Shown in pieces: positions 1-10,624 of a stretch of DNA of 64,000 bases (the first letter of the stretch is position 1; each line of letters begins with the position of its first letter). The DNA comes from Bathymodiolus brooksi. Its lineage: Eukaryota; Mollusca; Bivalvia; Mytilida; Modiolidae. The notes beneath the pieces were generated by a model. It was given only the letters and a program-made list of their open reading frames with translations, ran no database searches and had not been told where the DNA came from. Both the position numbers and the translations under genes were made by a program. Location of the stretch: NCBI GenBank assembly GCA_963680875.1, contig OY804585.1, forward strand, positions 28,572,186 to 28,636,185, read 5' to 3'.

Positions 1-2963
1 CTGATTTTAGATATTAAAACTAAGGGTTCTCCTACCACAGACATAGGTGACGCTGATATTAGATATTAAAACTAAGGGTTCGCCTACCACAGAAAAAGGT
101 GACGCTGATTTTGGATATTAAAACTAAGGGTTCTCCTACCACAGACATAGTGACGCTGATTTTAGATATTAAAACTAAGGGTTCTCCTACCACAGACGTA
201 GGTGACGCTGATTTTAGATATTAAAACTAAGGGTTCTCCTACCACAGACATAGGTGACGCTGATTTTAGTTAATAAAACTAAGGGTTCTCCTACCACAGA
301 CATAGGTGACGCTGATTTTAGATATTAAAACTAAGGGTTCTCCTACCACAGACATAGGTGACGCTGATTTTAGATATTAAAACTAAGGGTTCTCCTACCA
401 CAGACATAGGTGACGCTGATTTTAGATATTAAAACTAAGGGTTCTCCTACCACAGACATAGGTGACGCTGATTTTAGTTAATAAAACTAAGGGTTCTCCT
501 ACCACAGACATAGGTGACGCTGATTTTAGATATTAAAACTAAGGGTTCTCCTACCACAGACATAGGTGACGCTGATTTTAGTTAATAAAACTAAGGGTTC
601 TCCTACCACAGACTTAGGTGACCCTGATTTTAGTTAATAAAACTAAGGGTTCTCCTACCACAGACATAGGTGACGCTGATTTTAGATATTAAAACTAAGG
701 GTTCTCCTACCACAGACATAGGTGACGCTGATTTTAGTTAATAAAACTAAGGGTTCTCCTACCACAGACATAGTGACGCTGATTTTAAATATTAAAACTA
801 AGGGTTCTCCTACCACAGACATAGGTGACGCTGATTTTAGTTAATAAAATTAAGGGTTCTCCTACCACAGACATAGTGACGCTGATTTTAGATATTAAAA
901 CTAAGGGTTCTCCTACCACAGACATAGGTGACGCTGATTTTAGTTAATAAAACTAAGGGTTCTCCTACCACAGACATAGGTGACGCTGATCTTAGATATT
1001 AAAACTAAGGGTTCTCCTACCACATACATAGGTGACGCTGATTTTAGATATTAAAACTAAGGGTTCTCCTACCACAGACATGACGCTGATTTTAGATATT
1101 AAAACTAAGGGTTCTCCTACCACAGACATAGATGACGCTGATTTTAGATATTAAAACTAAGGGTTCTCCTACCACAGACATAGATGACGCTGATTTTAGA
1201 TATTAAAACTCAGGGTTCTCCTACCACAGACATAGGTGACACTGATTTTAGATATTAAAACTAAGGGTTCTCCTACCACATACATAGGTGACGCTGACTT
1301 TAGATATTAAAACTAAGGGTTCTCCTACCACATACATAGGTGACGCTGATTTTAGATATTAAAACTAAGGGTTCTCCTACCACAGACCTAGGTGACGCTG
1401 ATTTTAAATATTAAAACTAAGGGTTCTCCTACCACAGACATAGGTGACGCTGATTTTAGATATTAAAACTAAGGGTTCTCCTACCACAGACATAGGTGAC
1501 GCTGATTTTAGATATTAAAACTAAGGGTTCTCCTACCACAGACATAGGTGACGCTGATCTTAGATATTAAAACTAAGGGTTCTCCTACCACAGACATAGG
1601 TGACGCTGATTTTAGATATTAAAACTAAGGGTTCTCCTACCACATACATAGGTGACGCTGATTTTAGATATTAAAACTAAGGGTTCTCCTACCACAGACA
1701 TAGGTGACGCTGATTTTAGATATTAAAACTAAGGGTTCTCCTACCACAGACATGACGCTGATTTTAGATATTAAAACTAAGGGTTCTCCTACCACAGATA
1801 TAGGTGACGCTGATTTTAGATATTAAAACTAAGGGTTCTCCTACCACAGATATAGGTGACGCTGATTTTAGATATTAAAACTAAGGGTTCTCCTACCACA
1901 GACATAGGTGACGCTGATTTTAGATATTAAAACTAAGGGTTCTCCTACCACAGATATAGGTGACGCTGATTTTAGATATTAAAACTAAGGGTTCTCCTAC
2001 CACAGACATAGGTGACGCTGATTTTAGATATTAAAACTAAGGGTTCTCCTACCACAGATATAGGTGACGCTGATTTTAGATATTAAAACTAAGGGTTCTC
2101 CTACCACAGACATAGGTGACGCTGATTTTAGATATTAAAACTAAGGGTTCTCCTACCACAGACATGACGCTGATTTTAGATATTAAAACTAAGGGTTCTC
2201 CTACCACAGATATAGGTGACGCTGATTTTAGATATTAAAACTAAGGGTTCTCCTACCACAGATATAGGTGACGCTGATTTTAGATATTAAAACTAAGGGT
2301 TCTCCTACCACAGACATAGGTGACGCTGATTTTAGATATTAAAACTAAGGGTTCTCCTACCACAGATATAGGTGACGCTGATTTTAGATATTAAAACTAA
2401 GGGTTCTCCTACCACAGACATAGGTGACGCTGATTTTAGATATTAAAACTAAGGGTTCTCCTACCACAGATATAGGTGACGCTGATTTTAGATATTAAAA
2501 CTAAGGGTTCTCCTACCACAGACATAGGTGACGCTGATTTTAGATATTAAAACTAAGGGTTCTCCTACCACAGATATAGGTGACGCTGATTTTAGATATT
2601 AAAACTAAGGGTTCTCCTACCACAGACATAGGTGACGCTGATTTTAGATATTAAAACTAAGTGTTCTCCTACCACATACATAGGTGACACTGATTTTAGA
2701 TATTAAAACTAAGGGTTCTCCTACCACAGATATAGGTGACGCTGATTTTAGATATTAAAACTAAGGGTTCTCCTACCACAGACATAGGTGACGTTGATCT
2801 TAGATATTAAAACTAAGGGTTCTCCTACCACAGACATAGGTGACGCTGATTTTAGATATTAAAACTAAGGGTTCTCCTACCACAGACATAGGTGACGCTG
2901 ATTTTAGATATTAAAACTAAGGGTTCTCCTACCACAGACATAGGTGACGCTGATTTTAGATAT
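1..2963. repeat. 52-bp satellite array (about 57 units)
   Basis: A 52-bp unit built around CTAAGGGTTCTCCTACCACA repeats head to tail from the window edge to 2963, where unique sequence begins. Variants include GATATTAAAA versus GTTAATAAAA, GACATA versus GATATA, and units shortened by 1 or 4 bp (CATAGTGAC, CATGACGCT). From about 1751 to 2570 the variants follow a fixed order, giving a roughly 412-bp higher-order unit. The array continues beyond the left edge. No ORF of note is present. Confidence 0.97.
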
Positions 2964-3367
2964 CCTATTTGGTTTACTTGCTCCCAAAGACTTTTAATTT
3001 ATTTAACTTTCCAATCAATTGATTTAAAGTGTATCTGATGAAGGTTGTTCCAGAAATGGGTCGTGTGCACTAAATTATAAATCTACGGGTTTTTTGTATT
3101 TTAAACACTAGGAAAGAACAATAAAAAACAAAATAAACACTGTTAAAAAATGTACTCGTTCTACACGCGCCAACACCAGAGTGACACCTCGTACACTATT
3201 CACATCATGTATAAAAATGTAAGTATGTATTTAAATATAGTAACCAATCACATATCAGAGTAACGAAACGAACATCGTTTTCACTAAATGTTAATAGAAG
3301 ATCAGCTGTTCAGAATAGTTATCTTTAACTAGTTATTTTACACCATTCCGTCTTTAAATTCCATCAT
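2964..3367. other. Unique AT-rich spacer with a dispersed-repeat motif
   Basis: No gene is seen. A motif at 3037-3075 (GATGAAGGTTGTTCCAGAAA followed by a GTCGTG..CACTAAA block) recurs inverted at 3811-3870 and again near 44640, 51080 and 57550, so it belongs to a dispersed repeat. TTTATT at 2998-3003 could be a distant minus-strand AATAAA for the neighbouring gene. Confidence 0.5.
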
Positions 3368-3754
3368 CTAGTCACCGTGTACCTCTCCGCCAGTATCTTT
3401 CCATATTGTCCCCATTTTTGTAGCTTTCACATAACCATCTGCGTCTACTATAACACTCTCGTTTATCTTCCTATGATAATTTTCACAGATAATCCCATCT
3501 TCGGAAATAATGGAGATGTAGACAGTATCAGAGTCCTGTTGAAACGGAAGGAACGATTTAGGAGCTATTTTTGTATATCCACTCTTGTCAACTTTATCCC
3601 ATTCAAATTTAATATCCACGCCTGGGGTAATATTTCCAACTGTGCCTTTAGCGGATGTGCTTTTAATATACCACTGATCACCACCAACGTGGGCCCATAT
3701 ATCTTTGTCATACGCATTAGCAACGTGTGTGACCTTTGAATAAAATGATCCCAT
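3368..3754 (-). CDS. Uncharacterised 128-aa protein, predicted N-myristoylated
   Basis: The ATG start at 3754 and TAG stop at 3368 give 128 residues. The N-terminus reads MGSFYSK: Gly2, Ser6 and Lys7 fit the N-myristoylation consensus, so membrane association is inferred. The body is rich in beta-prone segments, Asp, Lys and Trp, with no signal peptide or transmembrane span. One Cys is seen (in the IICENY segment). I do not recognise a named domain. The aligned pattern of aromatic residues and the balanced composition look like a real protein rather than a chance frame. A longer frame starting at 3783 is a shadow. It stands alone, with satellite on one side and SINE debris on the other. An upstream non-coding exon is possible. 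Confidence 0.6.
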   Translation of the reverse strand: MGSFYSKVTHVANAYDKDIWAHVGGDQWYIKSTSAKGTVGNITPGVDIKFEWDKVDKSGYTKIAPKSFLPFQQDSDTVYISIISEDGIICENYHRKINESVIVDADGYVKATKMGTIWKDTGGEVHGD

Positions 3755-4100
3755 TTGTACCTTGAAATAGAGATAGAAAACAAACCATCATGGAATCAAA
3801 TATAGTAAAAACACAGATATCAAATTTAGTGCGCACGTCTCGTTTCTGGAATAACATTCATCAGGTGACGCTCAGTTTCAAAAGATTAGAAGGCCAAATG
3901 TGCATGGGAGCATGAAAACCAAAGGTTAGACAAAGTCTGCTAAGGTCTATAAGATATAGCTATTTCATACGACCGCGGATATTGATAATACATGTACGAT
4001 AGCAAATGAAGATGGCAATATTAATATTTACATTCCCTCCGAAAGGAGTGTCCGCTAGTTCTGCAGAGCAAATCAGACATACAATTCGTCCTTATGACGT
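3755..4100. other. Spacer with inverted dispersed-repeat motif
   Basis: No gene is seen. At 3811-3870 the reverse complement carries the same motif as 3037-3075 (CCAGAAACGAGACGTGCGCA), resembling the 3' region of bivalve Penelope-like debris. The rest is unremarkable AT-rich sequence. Confidence 0.4.
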
Positions 4101-4285
4101 GTTAGAGTTATGGTTATGATATTTAAAGCCACTTTCAACAACAGTTCAGGTATATTGTGGTGGTGGTCATTTTTATTTGTGGAGGAAACCGGAGTACCCG
4201 GAGAAAACCACTAACAAACTTTATTGCATAATGTTGTATCGAATACACCTCGTCCGAGTGGGATTCGAACTCAGTTGCATGTTAT
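4101..4285 (-). mobile_element. SINE family 1, fragment
   Basis: The sequence matches the reverse complement of the full-length copy at 35093-35345. It has the tail GCCACTTTCAACAA, the GGAGGAAACCGGAGTACCCG block, and the B-box complement GGGATTCGAACTC. The tRNA-like 5' end is missing. Confidence 0.8.
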
Positions 4286-4631
4286 GAAATCACAATTCTT
4301 TGCAATGGAAAATTCAATATGCTGAGTAAGATGGCTGCCAAATTAATAGAGCAAATTCATGAAAATTGTGTGCAACTCATTATCTTGTAATGGCTACCAA
4401 AAAGATATATATTTTCAATATTCTTAAAAGTCAGATACGATCAACGAAATAGAGAACCATGTAGCGTTCTCAGTTATATTCTCTATATATTCTCTGGGGT
4501 GTGACGTAAGATGAAAGTCTATGAGAAACAGGGGCTGCTTATTCTTCGCAAGCATCTGGGTTCACTTCTGGTTCTGGGGTGATGTAGTGTTGCACATTTT
4601 TTTAGTTTTCTGTGTTGTGTTTTTTTACGTG
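4286..4631. other. No feature seen
   Basis: AT-rich non-coding sequence with no ORF, repeat or structure that I can support. Confidence 0.5.
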
Positions 4632-4753
4632 TTTGAAATATTGACGATACGGTAAAACGCGAGAGTTCCGGGTAAAAAGTTCGGGAATTTTTTGGCGCAA
4701 AATTTAATTTTACCCGGAACTCTCGCGTTTTACCGTATCGTCAATATTTCAAA
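4632..4753. repeat. Perfect 46-bp inverted repeat (hairpin)
   Basis: The arms 4632-4677 and 4708-4753 are exact reverse complements (starting TTTGAAATATTGACGATACG) around a 30-bp loop. This could be the remnant of a foldback MITE or a hairpin RNA locus. No target duplication was identified. Confidence 0.95.
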
Positions 4754-5261
4754 TGACCAGCAGATGTCGCTAATATCACACTTCCGTAGCTTTAATTCGA
4801 GTTTTCAAAAATGTCGTCTGAAAATCGGAAATCACGAGTGGAAAATGTTCCATGGAAAGTTGTCAGCGGCTGTAAATAAATATTGATGTGTGTTTTCAGG
4901 GAGAATAATATATACAGAGAAGGAATAAGCCAATTTCCAGACAGGTAGGCCTTTTTTATTCACTAAATTTAAGATGAATGCACAACGGGTACCCAAATGT
5001 AAACAAAGAAGAGTGACTTACCTTCTCTCTTATAATATTATGTCAGAAACCCGGCATGGATAGAAACTACTGTTTGATTGTATTTATTGTATATATGTCA
5101 TACAGTGATACATAGAAAGTTGCAAAATGTTGTTTATATGAAAAAAAATATATGTTAAAAAAAAAAAAAAGGGGGGGCAACATCTAAAAAAAAAGAATAA
5201 AAAGGGGGCTTCATAGGGTCCTGTCCACACGTACCTGTGTGCTGAATAAGATGGATGTCAA
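4754..5261. other. No gene; A-run and G-run low complexity
   Basis: Non-coding. A homopolymer stretch at about 5145-5210 has A-runs followed by G-runs. Confidence 0.5.
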
Positions 5262-5434
5262 CAGGGGTGGATCCAGGGGGTGCACCCTAAAATTAGAAAA
5301 AATATGATTTTTTGGCGTAAAATCGTGATTTTTCACACGAAATACCCCAAAAATGTTCGTGCCTCCCTCCGCTCGGCGCAATTTTTTTAAGTCCGCCCCC
5401 CCCCCCCTAACTTGAAATCCTGGATCCGCCCCTG
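5262..5434. mobile_element. hAT-like MITE, 173 bp, TSD GTCAA
   Basis: The termini are CAGGGGTGGATCCAGG and CCTGGATCCGCCCCTG, an imperfect terminal inverted repeat. It is flanked by GTCAA at 5257-5261 and 5435-5439. The interior shares the GATTTTTTGGCGTAAAATCG block with the copies at 7408-7688 and 37701-37967. CAG ends with 5-bp duplications fit hAT-like (hAT5-type) non-autonomous elements. Confidence 0.85.
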
Positions 5435-5756
5435 GTCAAGGATGTTTTTTCATAACTTGCAATCAGAGGAAATAAATCTTACAGTCGTCTCAAGAATGCG
5501 ACAACAATAATATACACATGTATATATAGATGTGACGAGGTTGGTCAATATATTTTATTTATTGATACACACTCGAGGATACACGCTTACACACGTAGAA
5601 ATTTTTAATATTTACATATTCATGTGCTTATGATATTATTCGTTACAAAGAATAGTCCAGTGGAATAGTGACTATTATTTGTTGACACCATTAAAGTAAA
5701 ACAATATTCAGTAACAGACAAAAAATGTGACGGGGTAAAACCAGTTTATAGATTCA
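5435..5756. other. No feature seen
   Basis: AT-rich spacer between two mobile elements, with no supported gene. Confidence 0.5.
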
Positions 5757-6062
5757 AACCACAGGCACTTGGGTCCAGGATATTTTTTTTTTCAATTTTT
5801 TCAATAAGATGTGCATCTACAACGTATATGAACCCGTTTTACATGCTTCGTTGTGAAATAAATGCCTTTATGAACTATGCCCCATTTTCCTAATACATGT
5901 ACAAAATGTATATATATCTCTTGATATTAGGAAAATGGGGCATAGTTCATAAAGGCGTTTATTTCACAACGAAGCATGTCAAACGGGTTCATATACGTTG
6001 TAGATGCACATTTTATTGATAAAATTGAAGAAAAAAATATCCTGGACCCAAGTGCCTGTGGT
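5757..6062. mobile_element. Foldback element with ~139-bp arms
   Basis: The arms 5757-5895 and 5925-6062 are near-perfect reverse complements with a short loop. Each outer end reads AACCACAGGCACTTGGGTCC in its own orientation. Only a few substitutions and short indels separate the arms. No coding capacity is present. Confidence 0.9.
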
Positions 6063-6240
6063 TCAAAAATACGACGTGTAAATATAGTTTTTAAAAATGA
6101 CTGTTTGAAATAGTGAATTCAGTAAACATTCGTAAAAAGAAATACTTTACCTTTCAAATCAGATGTCTTCAAGTGTATGTGTAGACACACAGCTATCAGA
6201 TGTTATCTTGACGGTTTTCGATAAAACAAACAGCGTGTAA

Positions 6241-6350
6241 TATGTTGACTATATATATATACATGTATGTTGACTATATATATATACATGTATGTTGACT
6301 ATATATATATACATGTATGTTGACTATATATATATACATGTATGTTGACT
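6241..6350. repeat. 25-bp minisatellite, ~4 copies
   Basis: The unit TATGTTGACT followed by a TA run and ACATG repeats at 6241, 6266, 6291 and 6316. Confidence 0.9.
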
Positions 6351-6812
6351 CTCCTCACTCGTAAATAATTGAACGTTGATTACAGGTAAATAGCTTAAAC
6401 ACGGCTGGTAATCGCCACAAGCAGAACAGTTGGTTCTGCAAAGAAATTCGTGAGGATAACTTCCGGTTTTGGTGGAGGAGAGTTCACGAAGACGCTTCGC
6501 AAGGTATGTACATGTCAAAAATTGAAATTTTCTTTTTTACTGCTCGAATATTGCAAAATCAGAGAATGCTATGCTGTGGCGAATGCTTTCACGATTAGAA
6601 ACATGTATAGTTTATTCTTGTACATGAAGGGTAACTCTCGCAAAATCAATCGTCCCACGAAAAACATGACGAAAATTGTGACACTCTTACATTTCTAAGT
6701 TGTTCTTGACAAAGATGCAAGTTAAATTTTCAATATTTTTTCATCATGGGAGTCTAAATGTAATCGGGGATAAATTCCGATTCGTCAGAAGTAAATTGAA
6801 GTCTAGATAAAT

Positions 6813-7022
6813 CTATAAACTGTCAATTTTCTCGTTTTCCTGCTTGAGGAGATCGGTTCTGATAGAGCACATTGCGAATGCATGAGGAGATTTGCTAGTT
6901 TTGGTACGACACATGTAATCCACTGTATAATCACAAATTTTGCATGTCTGTCTGGTAATGAATTCACGAACTGATACCCTTCTTCCCGTCGGGTTTTTAA
7001 AAGTATAAAAGTAATATTTCAT
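6813..7022 (-). CDS. Small ORF in palindromic element copy 1
   Basis: There is an in-frame stop immediately upstream of the ATG at 7020-7022, so the 69-codon frame is self-contained. It has a basic/aromatic N-terminus, then CKIC and two further Cys (positions 48 and 62 region), reminiscent of a small zinc knuckle but unrecognised. Its C-terminal half lies inside the left terminal arm. It could be the tail of a decayed transposase or a chance frame. Confidence 0.25.
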   Translation of the reverse strand: MKYYFYTFKNPTGRRVSVREFITRQTCKICDYTVDYMCRTKTSKSPHAFAMCSIRTDLLKQENEKIDSL

Positions 7023-7407
7023 TGTTCATGGGCTGTCCACATAGAAAGAAACATTTCATTTAAGGAATCAATTCATAATTGTAAATGCGGTTTCCCGTGA
7101 TTTAACTTGTCATTATTGATCATTTGTTGTTTGTGACAACTTCCATTGTGTATTTGATACACAAGATTAACTTCCCTTACATCTGTACATTGGAAACAAT
7201 TGAAAAGGCACTGTAAGATAATTTTATAATCAAGAATAATTAACCTAATGTGAATCATATCTTTATAATTTCTAATACAAATGATACACTCTAAATTAAA
7301 TATCATACAGTTGAGAATAATATGAATTTGTGGTTTGTTTTTCTATTATGTAGTGTGTTATGTGTACACACTTGTAAATAAAAAAGATCTCTGTTAGTAG
7401 TGGTTAC

Positions 7408-7688
7408 CAGGGGCGGATCCAGGATTTCAAGTTAGGAGGGGGCGCATTTAAAAAAAATTGCGCCGAGCAGAGAGAGGCGCGAAAATTTTTGGGGTATTTC
7501 GTGTGAAAAATCACGATTTTACGCCAAAAAATCATATTTTTCCAATTTTAGGGGGGGCGCGCGAAATTTCTGGGGTATTTCATGTGAAAAATCACGATTT
7601 TACGCCAAAAAAAATCATATTTTTTCCAATTTTAGGGGGGGCGCGCGCCGGGTGCCCCCCCCCCCCCCCCCACCTGAATCCGCCCCTG
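7408..7688. mobile_element. hAT-like MITE nested in palindromic element, TSD GTTAC
   Basis: The termini are CAGGGGCGGATCCAGG and TCCGCCCCTG. GTTAC flanks both sides (7403-7407, 7689-7693). The interior contains a tandem duplication of the block ending in the repeated motif AAAATCACGATTTTACGCC, and a long C run at about 7657-7671. Confidence 0.9.
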
Positions 7689-8811
7689 GTTACAAGATGT
7701 AAAGCGCTTTACCGATTTTAAGGATATGTCCACAGTTTAATTGATATCTTGTGTTTAATTTATTCATGACTATTAGCACTAAGTGAATGTTTATTTACGT
7801 TAGTCCTATGTATGTGCTGAAATCATGTAATATTATAACTTGTATATTGTAGATGTAGATGTTTGAAAGGATATAAATATTTTGAAATTGAAAGAGACTT
7901 TTTTTAATAAACTTGGTGTCCTGATTGATGGGGATTTTAAATTTGGTGTACTGCTACTTGTTTTTGTTCGTTTCCTTGGCGGTGATACAGGCAATCTATA
8001 TCGAAATGGTTTTTTTTAAAGAGTCAATGTCAGTCCCCTTTTCCTCTTTCCCTTGAATCCTGGCATCTCCTGAAAGTGGACAGAGAATAGTTTATTTTGA
8101 TTAGAGTATTTATCAGTTTTGTGTTTAAAAGTGTCAATTTATCAATTTTGCAGAAAACAATTAACAAAACTAGCAAATCTCCTCATGCATTCGCAATGTG
8201 CTCTATCAGAACCGATCTCCTCAAGCAGGAAAACGAGAAAATGACAGTTTGTAAATTTATCTAGACTTCAATTTACTTCTGACGAATCGGAATTTATCCC
8301 CGATTACATTTAGACTCCCATGATGAAAAAATATTGAAAATTTAACTTGCATCTTTGTCAAGAACAACTTAGAAATGTAAGAGTGTCACAATTTTCGTCA
8401 TGTTTTTCGTGGGACGATTGATTTTGCGAGAGTTACCCTTCATGTACAAGAATAAACTATACATGTTTCTAATCGAGAAAGCATTCGCCACAGCATAGCA
8501 TTCTCTGATTTTGCAATTTTCAAGCAGTAAAAAAGAAAATTTCAATTTTTGACATGTACATACCTTACGAAGCGTCTACGTGAACTCTCCTCCACCAAAA
8601 CCGGAAGTTATCCTCACGAATTTCTTTGCAGAACCAATTGTTCTGCTTGTGCCGATTACCAGCCGTGTTAAAATAATACATGTATTTGATGTACACGCTT
8701 TCGTCAGAATTCCTTTTTTTTATTTGCAAAATACAAATACAAAATTCGCATATTACTGGTATTTAACTTAAAATATACATGTGTTTGTACACGCTTTCGT
8801 CATAATTCCAA

Positions 8812-9142
8812 CCGCCTCGGTGGTGTAATGGTTAGCGTGCTCGCCTCGAGTGTGGTAGATCGTGGGTTCGAGCCCCGGTCGGGTCAAACCAAAGACTAAA
8901 AAATTGGTATTTTTTGCTTCTCCGCTAAGCACGCAGCATTAAGGAAAAAGAGCAAAGACTGGTTGACTCGGAATTAGGATAATGTGTCCGAGTGGAGCGA
9001 CATTTCTACCCGCGGAGTGTTGTTTCAGTGAGCTAGCCCTATAAAAATCCAACTCAGCGTGTTGGTTTAGTACAAAGCAGACCTCATCATCATCTCGCCG
9101 ACTCGCCGTGATATGGCTGAAACAATCACTCACTTACTCACT
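8812..9142 (+). mobile_element. SINE family 2, full-length copy
   Basis: The tRNA-like head has an A-box-like TGGTGTAATGGTTAGCG and a B-box GGGTTCGAGCC. A body shared with 23012-23370 and 35888-36251 follows, then a tail GATATGGCTGAAACAATCAC ending in a (CACT)n-type repeat. An AATTCGCATATT-containing segment occurs on both sides (8700-8765 and 9145-9200), so the locus is locally duplicated. Confidence 0.85.
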
Positions 9143-9499
9143 GTTAGAATTCCTTTTTTTTTAATTTGCAAAATACAAATACAAAATTCGCATATTTCAT
9201 ACTCAAACTCATTTGCAACAAATGCCAAAGGCTTAAGTAAACAATAAGAAATGAGTCTACATAATGATTTTAAGTCATGTTATTATTATTTCAAAAATAA
9301 TATCAATTGCTCTCATGCATATAGGCAACCTTGTCCCATTTTGGCTATCTTGTACATGTATATGGGTTTTGATATTCTTGCTCCCAAGGATATTTATATT
9401 ATATTGCCTATCTTGTACTAACTCGAATAATTCAAGCCCTTTCCGTCTCCGATTCTCTCCGCCTTCTGTGGGCTTGAAGGCAGCCAATGATAAAAATGC

Positions 9500-9650
9500 G
9501 TCAGCTGTTCCCTGTCACAAGTTACTGACCAACTTTATCACATGAGTGGGATTCGAACTCACAGCGTTAGTGGTGATAGGCACTGATTGCATAGGTAGTT
9601 ATTAATTCAACTACCATACGATCACGACCACGACGGACCGTCTGGCGCAT
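9500..9650 (-). mobile_element. SINE family 1, head fragment
   Basis: It carries the B-box complement GGGATTCGAACTCAC, then GATAGGCACTGATTGCATAG and CATACGATCACGACCACGAC. This is the reverse complement of the tRNA-like 5' half of the 35093-35345 copy. Confidence 0.8.
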
Positions 9651-9834
9651 GGTGTGTTGTTGTAACTTGTTTTTTATATGTAAAGAACATGACATTTTAT
9701 ACACTCGAGCACTCTTTAGAATTATTGTCCAAGTTGTGAATTTGATTCGTCACGCACCACCAGGAGTCGCCTCTATCGTAAAATCTTACCTGCAATGAAG
9801 AAAAGTTTCCTTTTTTCTAAATCGAACTTCAAAC

Positions 9835-9905
9835 ATTAGCGGTGATAGACACTGATAACATAGATAGATAATTCCAACTACCAAACGATCACATAAACGA
9901 CAGCC
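9835..9905 (-). mobile_element. SINE family 1, degraded head fragment
   Basis: GATAGACACTGATAACATAG and ACTACCAAACGATCACA match the family 1 head with substitutions. Confidence 0.6.
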
Positions 9906-10505
9906 AAAATTTGTGTACTTTTGTGCTTCCCCCCCCCCCCCCTCTCCCCTTTACGTTGTTAATCACTGATCTCTATTTAAAACAACGTACATGTATGTAT
10001 GTGGTGGATGTTATGTGTTTAAAGGCAATTTTTAACAATATATCAGTTAAAATTCCATTTTCAACAATATTTCAGTTATTTCTTGGCGATTAGTTTGAAT
10101 GTTAGAGGAATACTATAAAAATGACCATAAAAACCAATAACTTAGCCTAACCCAAAAATAGGTAGTAACTGAGCCTTCTACTCTGTACTCAATAGACAAT
10201 GTGCACATTTATGGCTTTTGATTCTAAAATATACATTTGAGTTATTCCCCCTTTCATGTTCAATGAACATAACATGTATTTTCAAATATCTACAAATAAT
10301 GAGAAAATTACCCAATGTACTAAAAAATCTGTTGTTCTTTCCATTGCTCTTGTTAGATCGGGTACAAGTTTGCCCGTAGTAAGGGAAATTACTCTTAAAA
10401 AAACGTATAATTTTATAATTAAATCAGAAATGTGCAAAAGGTATATTGACGGACACAGAAAAATCAAGACTTAAGATACTCACGGTATATCCTAAATGAA
10501 TAAAA
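9906..10505. other. No gene; C-run
   Basis: The stretch holds a poly-C tract near 9930-9945 and AT-rich sequence. The short frames on both strands do not look coding. Confidence 0.5.
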
Positions 10506-10624
10506 AGGGGCCGTCGTGGTCGTGATCATATGGTAGTTGGATTTACAACTACCTATCCAATCACTGTCTATCACCACTAAAGTTGTGAGTTCAAACCCCG
10601 ATCACGGCGAGATGTACTCGATAC
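10506..10624 (+). mobile_element. SINE family 1, 5' half (interrupted)
   Basis: The head GGCCGTCGTGGTCGTGATCA runs through the B-box GTGAGTTCAAACCCC to CTCGATAC. The SINE resumes at 11545 after a transposon insertion, with GATAC duplicated. Confidence 0.9.

Larger units (their letters stand above)
6400..8667. mobile_element. Long-palindrome DNA element, copy 1 (2268 bp)
   Basis: It begins CACGGCTGGTAATCG and ends with the complementary CGATTACCAGCCGTG. TTAAA flanks both ends directly. The left 523 bp (6400-6922) and the right arm (7861-8667) are inverted copies of sequence shared with the element at 11956-13981. Beyond 6922 the left side diverges into sequence absent from copy 2, including a minus-strand 69-codon ORF (6813-7022, true ATG) with a CKIC pair. 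The exon-2 coding sequence of copy 2 is present in the right arm but broken by a stop. A MITE is nested at 7408-7688. The superfamily is not assigned: CAC termini with a 4-5 bp A/T duplication are compatible with several cut-and-paste groups. Confidence 0.8.

Noticed and set aside
1..2963. CRISPR-like periodic repeats
   Set aside because: Units are contiguous with no unique spacers, in a eukaryotic setting; it is a satellite.
6450..6698. 82-codon frame repeated four times (6450, 12006, 13683 and relatives)
   Set aside because: It starts with GTG and reads through a splice donor into intron. It is part of the palindromic element arms, not a separate gene.
7458..7721. 87-codon frame in the MITE
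   Set aside because: It translates the duplicated MITE interior and homopolymers.
8814..8888. Functional tRNA gene
   Set aside because: A- and B-box-like motifs are present, but the sequence continues into a repeated SINE body found twice more, and stem pairing is poor.
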